Assembly (NCBI GenBank): GCA_016290325.1
Contig: JAEETL010000004.1
Location: forward strand, 52,569-116,568
Length of the DNA stretch: 64,000 nt
Source of the DNA: Muribaculaceae bacterium
GTDB taxonomy: Bacteria > Bacteroidota > Bacteroidia > Bacteroidales > Muribaculaceae
Direction: 5' to 3'
The notes under the pieces are model-generated. The model was not told the DNA's origin. It was given only the letters and a program-made list of their open reading frames with translations, and did not search any database. The translations under genes and the position numbers were made by a program. Shown here piece by piece: positions 26,464 through 35,437 of this stretch (position 1 is the stretch's first letter; the number at the start of each line of letters is the position of its first letter).

Positions 26464-26766
26464 ATGAAAACGATTATTGAAGAACATGACGAGAATATCC
26501 TCGTTACCATGATTGGTTCGCTCGACACTGCAGCAGCCATCGAAGCCGAACAAACGTTGAAACCTATCACCGAAGGCGAGGGCAAGGATATCGTGTTTGA
26601 GTGCAAGGAACTGGAGTATATCGCATCCAGTGGCCTGCGTATCTTGCTCGACGTGCTCAAGAAGACCAAGACTAAAGGTAAGAAGGTCACCCTGCGCAAC
26701 GTGAATGAAGATATCCAAAACGTGTTCAAAATCACGGGGTTCATCAACCTGTTTGAGTTTGAGTGA
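26464..26766 (+). CDS. STAS-domain anti-sigma factor antagonist
   Basis: A 100-residue single STAS domain, the length of SpoIIAA/RsbV proteins. The segment LEYIASSGLRILLDVLKK holds the conserved phosphorylatable serine (Ser55 or Ser56) and the GLR motif. By family knowledge its phosphorylation state is set by an RsbW-type kinase and a SpoIIE-type phosphatase, both present in the preceding gene product. No sigma factor lies within the operon, so the final target is unknown. Confidence 0.9.
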   Translation: MKTIIEEHDENILVTMIGSLDTAAAIEAEQTLKPITEGEGKDIVFECKELEYIASSGLRILLDVLKKTKTKGKKVTLRNVNEDIQNVFKITGFINLFEFE

Positions 26767-26773
26767 TTACCCC

Positions 26774-28147
26774 ATGGACATGAAACTCATCAATATCAGG
26801 CGATGGCTGTTGGCAGCACTCGCCTTGCCTGCACTCTTGGCGACGGGACAACCTTCTGGCGACACCATCCCTTCACTTCAAAACCAGTTGAGCGTGGATG
26901 TTCAGTTCTTGGGACGTGGCGAGTCCCGATATGGAGGACTACCGGAAGCGCCCAATGAGGTAGATGAGGATGAGAATAGCGATAAGGTGCCGAAGTCCAA
27001 TTTCGTGCTCAGCCGCACGCGTCTGCCCATCAACTTCAAGCGCGATTGGCTGGAAGTGCGTGTGACACCACAACACTCTGGCGTGTGGGGACAAGCGGGT
27101 AAAGGCGCCTTTAACATCTATGAGAGCTGGGCGAAACTGACTACTCGTTTCGGCCTGTTTGCCCAAGTGGGTCGTGTGGCACTCAACTATGACGATGAGC
27201 GCATCATCGGCTCTGATGATTGGGCAATGGCTTCATCGTCCCACGACGTGTTGCGCTTGGGATATGAAGGTCATGGCCACAAGGCTCACGTGATCCTGGC
27301 CTATAACCAGAACGCCGATGTAATGAACAGTGGCGGCTCTGTATACAAGGACGGCGCACAGCCTTACAAAATCATGCACACGGCGTGGTATCATTATGAC
27401 TTTCCGCGTTTCCCGTTAGGTGCTTCATTGATGTTCATGAACATCGGCATGCAGAGCACAGTGGATAATATCACAGTGGGGACTCACAAAGACAGAACCT
27501 GGTTTCAACATCTGGCCGGTGCCTATTTGTCCTTCCAACCAGAACACTGGAAAGCCGAAGCGTCATATTATAACCAATTTGGCCGAAACGAGACGGGTAC
27601 CAAAATCAAGGCATGGATGATGAGCGCCAAACTCACCTATATGCCGGCACCAAAATTAAATGCCACACTAGGCTATGATTACTTGAGCGGTGACAAGTAT
27701 TTTGCTGTTCCCACTGGACATAACATTGGTATGATACATCACGATGTCATCAAGGGTTTCAGCACCGTCTATGGCTCTCACCATAAGTTCTACGGAGCAA
27801 TGGACTTCTTCTATGTGAGCGCTTATCATCACGGCTTTACTCCTGGCCTCCAGAATGCCTATGTTGGTGCTACTTACAGCCCATTGAAGAACTGGACGGT
27901 AGATGCCAGTTATCACTACCTCTCCACTGCCACAGAACTCGATGATATGGACAGGACCCTAGGTCACGAGATTGAGTTTCAAACAAGCTACGGCATTAGC
28001 CGTGACGTGAGAGTGGCAGCGGGAACGTCGTTCATGTGGGGCAGCGAGACCATGGAACGCCTGAAACGATCCAAAACAAAAAACAGCATGCGATGGGGTT
28101 GGATCACGTTAAGTGTCAACCCACGCATCTTCACAACTAAATGGTAA
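26774..28147 (+). CDS. Outer-membrane beta-barrel protein, alginate-export/porin type
   Basis: I take the ATG at 26774 (457 residues); the open frame runs further upstream but overlaps the STAS gene. A signal peptide ends near LLATGQ. The body alternates aromatic and polar residues with recurring GRVALNYDD, YWAK-like and YHYL strands, and ends in ITLSVNPRIF plus four residues, consistent with a barrel. It resembles the alginate_exp family by motif such as LEVRVTPQHSGVW. It sits 7 nt after the STAS gene and 25 nt before the NRPS, suggesting a path across the outer membrane for the product or a precursor. That role is inferred only. Confidence 0.7.
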   Translation: MDMKLINIRRWLLAALALPALLATGQPSGDTIPSLQNQLSVDVQFLGRGESRYGGLPEAPNEVDEDENSDKVPKSNFVLSRTRLPINFKRDWLEVRVTPQHSGVWGQAGKGAFNIYESWAKLTTRFGLFAQVGRVALNYDDERIIGSDDWAMASSSHDVLRLGYEGHGHKAHVILAYNQNADVMNSGGSVYKDGAQPYKIMHTAWYHYDFPRFPLGASLMFMNIGMQSTVDNITVGTHKDRTWFQHLAGAYLSFQPEHWKAEASYYNQFGRNETGTKIKAWMMSAKLTYMPAPKLNATLGYDYLSGDKYFAVPTGHNIGMIHHDVIKGFSTVYGSHHKFYGAMDFFYVSAYHHGFTPGLQNAYVGATYSPLKNWTVDASYHYLSTATELDDMDRTLGHEIEFQTSYGISRDVRVAAGTSFMWGSETMERLKRSKTKNSMRWGWITLSVNPRIFTTKW

Positions 28148-28172
28148 TAACTAAATCCAAGAAACAAGTAAT

Positions 28173-31100
28173 ATGAAATTATCCGCGCCCTTATCAACCT
28201 CCCAATACGGAATCTATGTGGAATGTGTAAGCCACCAGGGAGAACCGTACTATAATTTGCCTTACATTTATGTTCTTGACGGTTCAGTGGATGGTCAACG
28301 GCTACTTGATGCTGTAGAAACAGCTTTTAAGGCTCACCCCACGTTGTTCACGCGCATCGCACTGAACGATGACGGCGAACCCATGCAAACGCTTGACATG
28401 GATAACGAGTCCTGGTCTCTCACTATCGAGGAAATCCAGGACATCGAGCAGGAAAAAACTCGCCTTGTGGAGCCATTTGACATTAACGGAGGCCGCCTGT
28501 TCCATGTTCATGTGATGCATGATAAAGACCACTATTACCTCTTTCTCGACTACCATCATATCATCGTGGACGGCACGTCGATGCAAATCATGCTGCAAGA
28601 CATTGATAAGGCTTACCGCGGTGAACCCATTGCGGCTGAGGAACTGACCCAGATGGATATCGCAAAGCAAGAGTCTTCCCAGCGCGAAACGCCCGCGTTT
28701 GCCGAGGCCAAGAAGTGGTATGCCGCCAACTTTGACTGCGACGACACGTTCACACAGTTCTTGCCCGATTTAGAGGAGGCTGAACACCGCGAGGATAGTG
28801 TGTTGCGCACGCTGTCGCTGGACCTGAGCCGTGTGGATGACTACTGCAAGAAAAACGGTGTGTTCAAGAGCACGCTATTCACTACCGCCTATGCCTTCCT
28901 GCTGGCCAAGTTCAACAATGAGCAGGAATCCTTATTCACGACAGTATATAACGGTCGCTCTGACAAGCGATTTGCCCATTCAGTGGGCATGGCAGTGAAA
29001 ACACTGCCTGTCTATGCCAAATTCACAGCCGAAACGACTGTGCATGACCTGCTGCTCAGTGGACAAGAACAGATGAGCGGATGTCGCGAGCATGAGTTGT
29101 ACTCTTATGCCGACGTGATGACCGACCTTAACCTCCAGAGCAACTCGATGTTTGCATGGCACGGAATGTTGTTTGACAACGAGACGATGGGCGGAAAGCA
29201 CATGAAGACCGTGCGCATCGGTAACAGCACGCTGGATGCCTCGTTCTACATGAAAGTCTTTATCCAGGACAATAAGGTGCAGGCTAAGGCCGAATATAAC
29301 GCTAATGAGTATTCCCGTGAGTTCATCAGCCAGATTCTGGAGAGCTATGAGGCCGTGCTCGAGGGCTTCCTTACCCAGGAATACCTGTGCGACATTGATA
29401 TGGCAACGGCAGGCCAGGTGGCTATCCTTGACGGCTTTAACCCAGGCGAATTGGATTATGACAACAGCCAAACCATCGTATCGATGTTCCGTCAGCAGGT
29501 CAAGGCTACGCCCGATGCTGTTGCCGTTGTCTATATGGACAAGCGGTTCACCTATGCCCAGGTGGACGAGATTAGCGACCGCATTGCTGCCTACGTTGCT
29601 AAAAAGGGCTTGGGCGCTGAGGATGTCGTGTCGGTACTCATTCCTCGCTGCGAGTGGATGCCCATTGCCTCAATAGGCGTGCTGAAGGCCGGCTGTGCTT
29701 ATCAACCCCTTGATCCGAGTTACCCCAAGGAGCGACTCAACTTCATGATGCAGGACGCCAGTGCCAAACTGCTCATTGCCGATGAGGAGTTGCGTCCCAT
29801 CGTTGACGAATATAAGGGTGAAGTATTGCTGACTAAAGATATCATGGCATTGCCCGCATCGGCAGCGCCGCAAGTGACCATCACGCCTGATCAGCTGTTT
29901 ATTCTGCTCTATACTTCAGGTTCAACGGGTATTCCTAAAGGGTGTCAGCTCACTCATGGCAACCTTGTTGCTTTTTGCCACTGGTACCATCACATGTTTA
30001 ATCTCAATCCAGGATGCAAAGTGGCCGCCTATGCCAGCTATGGTTTTGACGCTAACATGATGGATACCTACCCCGCGTTGACTTGTGGTGCGACGTTATA
30101 TATCGTTCCCGAGGAAATGCGTCTGGATCTCATCGCTCTCAATGAATACTTTGAGCAGAACGGCATCACCCATTCGTTCATGACAACACAAGTGGGCTAC
30201 CAGTTTGCTACCAGTGTTGAGAACCACTCGTTGCAGTATCTCTCGACAGGCGGCGAGAAACTGGCATCACTCACGCCACCGCAAGGCATCAAATTCTATA
30301 ACCTTTATGGTCCCACCGAGTCAACAGTTTTCATTACCTATTACCATGTAGATAAGAAAATGAAAGAGATTCCCATTGGCAAGGCGCCGAAAAACGTGCG
30401 CTTGTATATCGTTGACCCGCAAGGTCATCGCCTGCCGGTGGGAGCAGCTGGCGAATTGTGGGTTGCTGGTCCCCAGGTGAGCCGTGGCTACCTGAACCGT
30501 CCCGATAAAACCGCCGAGGTCTATATCAATAACCCATTTACCACCGAAGAGAAATATGCGCGCGTTTACCGCACGGGTGACATTGTGCGCTATCTGCCCT
30601 CGGGCGACATCCAGTTTGTGGGCCGTCGTGACGGACAGGTGAAGATTCGCGGTTTCCGCATCGAGCTCAAGGAGGTCGAGGGCATCATCCGCGAGTTCCC
30701 CGGCATCAAGGATGCTACGGTGCAGGCCTTTGATGAGGAAGGTGGCGGCAAGTTCATCGCTGCCTACATCGTGAGTGATGAGACCATCGACATCGAGGCG
30801 TTGAACAACTTCATCATGGACGAGAAACCGCCCTATATGGTTCCCGCCGTTACGATGCAGATCGATGCCATTCCATTGAACCAGAATCAGAAGGTGAACA
30901 AGCGCGCCCTGCCCAAGCCTGAAAAGAAGGCCGCTGCTGTCGAGAATGTCAATGTGCCGATGAATGTGCTGGAGCAGGAATTGCACCAGATTGTTGCCGA
31001 CATCGTCAATAATAACGACTTTGGGGTGACCACGGTATTGGGCTACGCTGGTCTGACCTCCATTTCGGCCATCAAGCTGGCTGTCCAGATCAATAAACGC

Positions 31101-34100
31101 TATGGTGTAACGCTCGACTCTAAGAGCTTGGTGAAAACAGGTACAATTCAGTCAATCGAGAATGAAATACTGAAAGCGATGCTTGCCGGAGGCGCTAAAC
31201 CTGCCGCTGAAACTACCAAGGCTAAGGCTATCACAAGCGCACCGCTGTCTTATGCCCAGACTGGTGTTTATTTCGATTGCCTGAAGAATCCCGCATCCAC
31301 AATTTATAACATCCCTTACTTGCTCTCTTATCCCGAGGGAACTGATGCTAATCTCCTTGCCGATGCCGTGAAGCGCGTTATTGAGGCTCATCCCGAGTTG
31401 AGTGTCCACTTCACGACTCAGGGCGACGCTATCATTCAGACAACTGACGATAGTGTGCCTGTTGAGGTGCCCATCACCAAGATGAGCGAGGAAGAGCTCG
31501 CTAAATATAAGAAAGAGTTTGTACGTCCCTTCAACTTGCAGAAGGCTCCCCTCTATCGTGCTGAGGTGGTCACCACTCCTGCAGGCATCTATCTGTTGCT
31601 GGATGTTCACCATCTGGTGTTTGACGGTGGCTCAGCCGACCTGCTCATTCGCCAACTCAATGCGGCGATTGAGGGCAAGGCTGTTGAAAAGGAATCTTAT
31701 AACTATCTTGATTTTATTACCGATCAACAGGCAGCCGAGGATACTGATGCTTTCAAGGCTTCACAGCAATTCTTTGCCGAGAAACTCCAGACCTGTGAGG
31801 GCGCTAGCGAAATTCCTGCCGACTTACCAAAGAGTGATGAACAAGGTTACATCGGTGAGGCCGTGTGCCCTGCCGATCTAGAAAAGGCGACAGCTTTCTG
31901 CCGTCAGCAGGAAATCACGCCAGCCCATTTGTTCCTTGCCGCCACCTCCTATGTGGTGTCTCGATATACCAATAACCGAGATGTTTATCTGTGTACCGTC
32001 AGCAGCGGCCGCAGCAACCTCAAGATTGCCGATACGGTGGGCATGTTTGTCAATACCCTTGCATTGGGCTTGAGCATTGATGACGTGACTGTTGAGCAAT
32101 TCTTGAAGAATGCAAGCGAGACATTTGACCAAACACTGCGTCATGAGGATTATCCCTTTGCCCGCATTGCCACCGACTATGGCTTCAGGCCCGCGATAGC
32201 CTACGCTTATCAGGTTGGCGTACTCTCGCAATACACGGTTAACAGCAAGCCCATCGGCCAAGAGTTGCTGGAACTTAATGTTCCCAAGTTCAAAATCAAT
32301 ATCAAGATAGAATCACGAGGAGTTGTCGTGCAATATGATGACTCGATATACAGTGAGCGTGTGGGCCGAGGCCTGGCCGAGAGCATTGTTGCTGTAGCCA
32401 CGAGGATGATGGAGCAGCCGCAAGCCAAATTACGTCAGTTATCTATCGTGAGCCCGGCTCAGGAGGAGGAATTGAGCCACCTGCGCCAAACGGCTACAGG
32501 CGAAGCCCCCTTCACATTGTTCCATGAGTGCATTGGCCATTTTGCTCAGGTACAGCCTGACCAAGAGGCCCTGGTGGCTATAGACAACCGCTTTACCTAT
32601 AAGGAGGTTGACGAGATTACTAGCTGCATCGCCGCTGCATTAAGGAAACGCGGTGTTCATGAGCGCGACCGTGTGGCACTGCTGCTGCCCCGCACGAGCA
32701 GGCTCATTCTCGCCTTGTTTGGCGTGTTGAAGTCGGGTGCTGCCTACATTCCCTGCGACCCTGAGTATCCCGCTGACCGCGTGAAACTTATCCTTGAGGA
32801 TAGTGAGGCACGTTACATTATCACCACTGCCGACCGTATGGATACCGTGCCTGCCGACAAAGCGATTGATGTCGAGGAACTCATCGGTGATGACAATGAT
32901 GGAACCATCGTGATCGATATCCAGCCTGATGACTTGGCTTATCTGATTTACACCAGCGGTTCAACGGGTCGTCCTAAGGGTGTGATGCTGCATCACCGCG
33001 GCATCTGCAATTACCTGTATGGCCATCCGGCCAATGTGTTTGCTAATGGTGTGATGACCGATGCCAAGCGCATCATGAGCGTGACGACCATCTCGTTTGA
33101 TGCCGCCCTGCAAGATATCGGCACTGCCTTCTTTAATGGCAAGACGCTTGTTGTCGCCACCGAGGAACAGGCCAATAACCCGCTTGATTTGGCTCGGCTC
33201 ATCAACGAGGAGCACGTCAACATGGTGTCAGGAACGCCGTCACGATGGATGACGTGGCTCACGAGTGAGGACTTCTGTGATGCCATCAGCCGCATTGATA
33301 TTGTGCGAGCAGGTGGTGAGAAATTCTCTGACCAGCTGCTTGACCAGCTCCGTAAGGTTACAAAGGCCCGCATTTTCAACTGCTATGGCCCCACCGAGAT
33401 CACGGTGGCTTCAAACAACAAGGAATTGACCCATGCTACCATGGTGACCGTGGGCAAACCCCAGTTGAACGTCGTTGAGTTTATCGTGGATCAAGACGGC
33501 AATGAGTTGCCTGTCGGTGTCGTTGGTGAACTCTACATTGGCGGACGTGGCGTGGCTCATGGCTATAATAATCTGGATGAAATGACCCGCGAGCGGTTTG
33601 TGGACTACCACGGCACGCGCATCTACAAGTCGGGTGACTATGCCAAATGGCTTCCCGATGGTGATGTTGTCATCCTGGGACGTACCGACCACCAGATTAA
33701 GTTGCGTGGTCTGCGCATCGAGTTGGGCGAGATCGAAAATGTGATGCTCAAGGTTGATGGTCTCAAAAAGGTTGTCATCCTCATACGCAAAATCAATGAC
33801 AAAGAGCACTTGTGTGCATACTACACAGCCGACCGCGAGATTAAACCCGAGGATTTGAAGGCTGAAATTTCCAAGAGCCTGACCCAGTACATGGTGCCCA
33901 CGGCCTATCTGCAGCTGAAGGAGATGCCGATGACGCCTAACGGAAAAACTGATGTTAAGGCTCTGCCTGAGCCCGAGTTGGCTATCAGTTCGGCCTATGT
34001 GGCTCCAGCCAATGACACCGAACGTGTCTTCTGCGACATCTTTGCCGATATCCTCCAGATGGACAAGGTGGGCGCTACAGACAACTTCTTTGAACTGGGC

Positions 34101-35417
34101 GGCACCTCGCTCGTCGTGACGCGTGTCATCATTGAGGCCGACAAGGCGGGAATGCATGTCGCCTATGGTGATGTATTTGCCAATCCCACACCCCGTAAAC
34201 TGGCCCGCTTGATTTCGGGCGATAGCGCTAATGCGGCCGACGATGAGATTACAGGGTTTGACTATACCGCTATCAACAACCTGTTGCAGGGCAACACGCT
34301 GGCGGCATTCCGTCGTGGTGAACGCCAGCAGTTGGGCAACGTGCTGCTGACTGGTGCGACGGGCTACTTGGGTATTCACATCCTGCGTGAGCTCATCGAC
34401 TCTGATGCTGAGAACATCTATTGCCTCGTGCGTGGCAAGAACCTGGAGGCTGCCGAAAGTCGCTTGCGTACCCTGCTGTTCTACTATTTCTCGGATGCTT
34501 TCAAGGACTTGTTCGGCAAGCGCCTGCACATCGTTCTTGGTGATGTGACCAGCGATTTTGCTGAGGGTCTGAGGGTCGATACGGTATTTAACTGTGCGGC
34601 CATCGTCAAGCACTTCAGCGAGGGTACCGAGATCGAGGATGTGAACATCGGTGGTGCTCAACGCTGTGTGGACTACTGTGTCAAGACAGGCGCCAAGCTT
34701 GTGCATGTTTCCACGGCAAGTACCCGCGGCCTGTGGGCCGGCGAGGTCAAGGATGATGTCTTCACCGAGCAACGTCTCTACATGGGGCAATTCTTGGGCA
34801 ACAAGTACATCTATTCCAAGTTCATGGCCGAGCGATTGATTCTCAATGCCGTGGCACAGCATGGATTGAATGCCAAAATCATGCGTGTGGGTAACTTGGC
34901 AGCACGCTCGACCGATGGTGAGTTCCAGGCCAACTTTGCCACTAATTCATTTATGGGCCGCATCAAGGTCTATAACATGCTGGGTTGCTGTCCTTATAGC
35001 ATGCGTAATAAGCAAGTTGAATTCTCACCCATCAACGAGGTGGCCAAGGCCATCCTCCTGCTTGCGACGACACCAAGTTCATGCTGCGTCTTCCATCCTT
35101 ACAACATCCACACCCAGTTCCTCGGTGACGTGCTTCAGGGCCTTATCACGGTGGGCGACGGTGTGCGCTTTGTTGAGCAGGAAGAATTTGCTGAAGCCTT
35201 GGAGCGGGCCAAGGAAGACCCCCAAAAGGCTAAACTGATGTCCTCGCTGCTGGCCTATCAGGATATGGCTCACGGACAAAAGACTACCGATGTGAAACGT
35301 GACAATGACTACACGACCCAGGTGCTCTATCGCCTGAACTTCGCTTGGTCTCCCACGTCGTGGGATTATGTGGAGCGCATGCTCACCACCATCGGCGGAT
35401 TTGGATTCTTTGAATAA
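28173..35417 (+). CDS. Two-module nonribosomal peptide synthetase with terminal reductase (C-A-T-C-A-T-R)
   Basis: A 2414-residue NRPS. Condensation domain 1 has HHIIVDG at residues 128-134. Adenylation domain 1 has YTSGSTGIPKG at 580 and YGPTES. Carrier 1 has AGLTSIS, with Ser963 the predicted phosphopantetheine site. Condensation domain 2 has HHLVFDG at 1146. Adenylation domain 2 has YTSGSTGRPKG at 1593 and YGPTEI. Carrier 2 has LGGTSL with Ser1979. From about residue 2055 to the end is a thioester reductase with LLTGATGYLGIHIL and the YSKFMAE catalytic pair. It should join two amino acids, with the first N-acylated because a condensation domain leads, and release an aldehyde or alcohol. 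By alignment to GrsA the A-domain codes read DAMFSGLVFK and DAQSVACVAK. The first looks hydrophobic; the second I cannot predict. Confidence 0.95.
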   Translation: MKLSAPLSTSQYGIYVECVSHQGEPYYNLPYIYVLDGSVDGQRLLDAVETAFKAHPTLFTRIALNDDGEPMQTLDMDNESWSLTIEEIQDIEQEKTRLVEPFDINGGRLFHVHVMHDKDHYYLFLDYHHIIVDGTSMQIMLQDIDKAYRGEPIAAEELTQMDIAKQESSQRETPAFAEAKKWYAANFDCDDTFTQFLPDLEEAEHREDSVLRTLSLDLSRVDDYCKKNGVFKSTLFTTAYAFLLAKFNNEQESLFTTVYNGRSDKRFAHSVGMAVKTLPVYAKFTAETTVHDLLLSGQEQMSGCREHELYSYADVMTDLNLQSNSMFAWHGMLFDNETMGGKHMKTVRIGNSTLDASFYMKVFIQDNKVQAKAEYNANEYSREFISQILESYEAVLEGFLTQEYLCDIDMATAGQVAILDGFNPGELDYDNSQTIVSMFRQQVKATPDAVAVVYMDKRFTYAQVDEISDRIAAYVAKKGLGAEDVVSVLIPRCEWMPIASIGVLKAGCAYQPLDPSYPKERLNFMMQDASAKLLIADEELRPIVDEYKGEVLLTKDIMALPASAAPQVTITPDQLFILLYTSGSTGIPKGCQLTHGNLVAFCHWYHHMFNLNPGCKVAAYASYGFDANMMDTYPALTCGATLYIVPEEMRLDLIALNEYFEQNGITHSFMTTQVGYQFATSVENHSLQYLSTGGEKLASLTPPQGIKFYNLYGPTESTVFITYYHVDKKMKEIPIGKAPKNVRLYIVDPQGHRLPVGAAGELWVAGPQVSRGYLNRPDKTAEVYINNPFTTEEKYARVYRTGDIVRYLPSGDIQFVGRRDGQVKIRGFRIELKEVEGIIREFPGIKDATVQAFDEEGGGKFIAAYIVSDETIDIEALNNFIMDEKPPYMVPAVTMQIDAIPLNQNQKVNKRALPKPEKKAAAVENVNVPMNVLEQELHQIVADIVNNNDFGVTTVLGYAGLTSISAIKLAVQINKRYGVTLDSKSLVKTGTIQSIENEILKAMLAGGAKPAAETTKAKAITSAPLSYAQTGVYFDCLKNPASTIYNIPYLLSYPEGTDANLLADAVKRVIEAHPELSVHFTTQGDAIIQTTDDSVPVEVPITKMSEEELAKYKKEFVRPFNLQKAPLYRAEVVTTPAGIYLLLDVHHLVFDGGSADLLIRQLNAAIEGKAVEKESYNYLDFITDQQAAEDTDAFKASQQFFAEKLQTCEGASEIPADLPKSDEQGYIGEAVCPADLEKATAFCRQQEITPAHLFLAATSYVVSRYTNNRDVYLCTVSSGRSNLKIADTVGMFVNTLALGLSIDDVTVEQFLKNASETFDQTLRHEDYPFARIATDYGFRPAIAYAYQVGVLSQYTVNSKPIGQELLELNVPKFKINIKIESRGVVVQYDDSIYSERVGRGLAESIVAVATRMMEQPQAKLRQLSIVSPAQEEELSHLRQTATGEAPFTLFHECIGHFAQVQPDQEALVAIDNRFTYKEVDEITSCIAAALRKRGVHERDRVALLLPRTSRLILALFGVLKSGAAYIPCDPEYPADRVKLILEDSEARYIITTADRMDTVPADKAIDVEELIGDDNDGTIVIDIQPDDLAYLIYTSGSTGRPKGVMLHHRGICNYLYGHPANVFANGVMTDAKRIMSVTTISFDAALQDIGTAFFNGKTLVVATEEQANNPLDLARLINEEHVNMVSGTPSRWMTWLTSEDFCDAISRIDIVRAGGEKFSDQLLDQLRKVTKARIFNCYGPTEITVASNNKELTHATMVTVGKPQLNVVEFIVDQDGNELPVGVVGELYIGGRGVAHGYNNLDEMTRERFVDYHGTRIYKSGDYAKWLPDGDVVILGRTDHQIKLRGLRIELGEIENVMLKVDGLKKVVILIRKINDKEHLCAYYTADREIKPEDLKAEISKSLTQYMVPTAYLQLKEMPMTPNGKTDVKALPEPELAISSAYVAPANDTERVFCDIFADILQMDKVGATDNFFELGGTSLVVTRVIIEADKAGMHVAYGDVFANPTPRKLARLISGDSANAADDEITGFDYTAINNLLQGNTLAAFRRGERQQLGNVLLTGATGYLGIHILRELIDSDAENIYCLVRGKNLEAAESRLRTLLFYYFSDAFKDLFGKRLHIVLGDVTSDFAEGLRVDTVFNCAAIVKHFSEGTEIEDVNIGGAQRCVDYCVKTGAKLVHVSTASTRGLWAGEVKDDVFTEQRLYMGQFLGNKYIYSKFMAERLILNAVAQHGLNAKIMRVGNLAARSTDGEFQANFATNSFMGRIKVYNMLGCCPYSMRNKQVEFSPINEVAKAILLLATTPSSCCVFHPYNIHTQFLGDVLQGLITVGDGVRFVEQEEFAEALERAKEDPQKAKLMSSLLAYQDMAHGQKTTDVKRDNDYTTQVLYRLNFAWSPTSWDYVERMLTTIGGFGFFE

Positions 35418-35437
35418 CAATTAAAAATACAATAAAA

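Noticed and set aside
33411..34862. A 483-codon ORF on the - strand
   Set aside because: It is antisense to the second half of the NRPS, whose domain motifs are intact. It is a codon-bias shadow.
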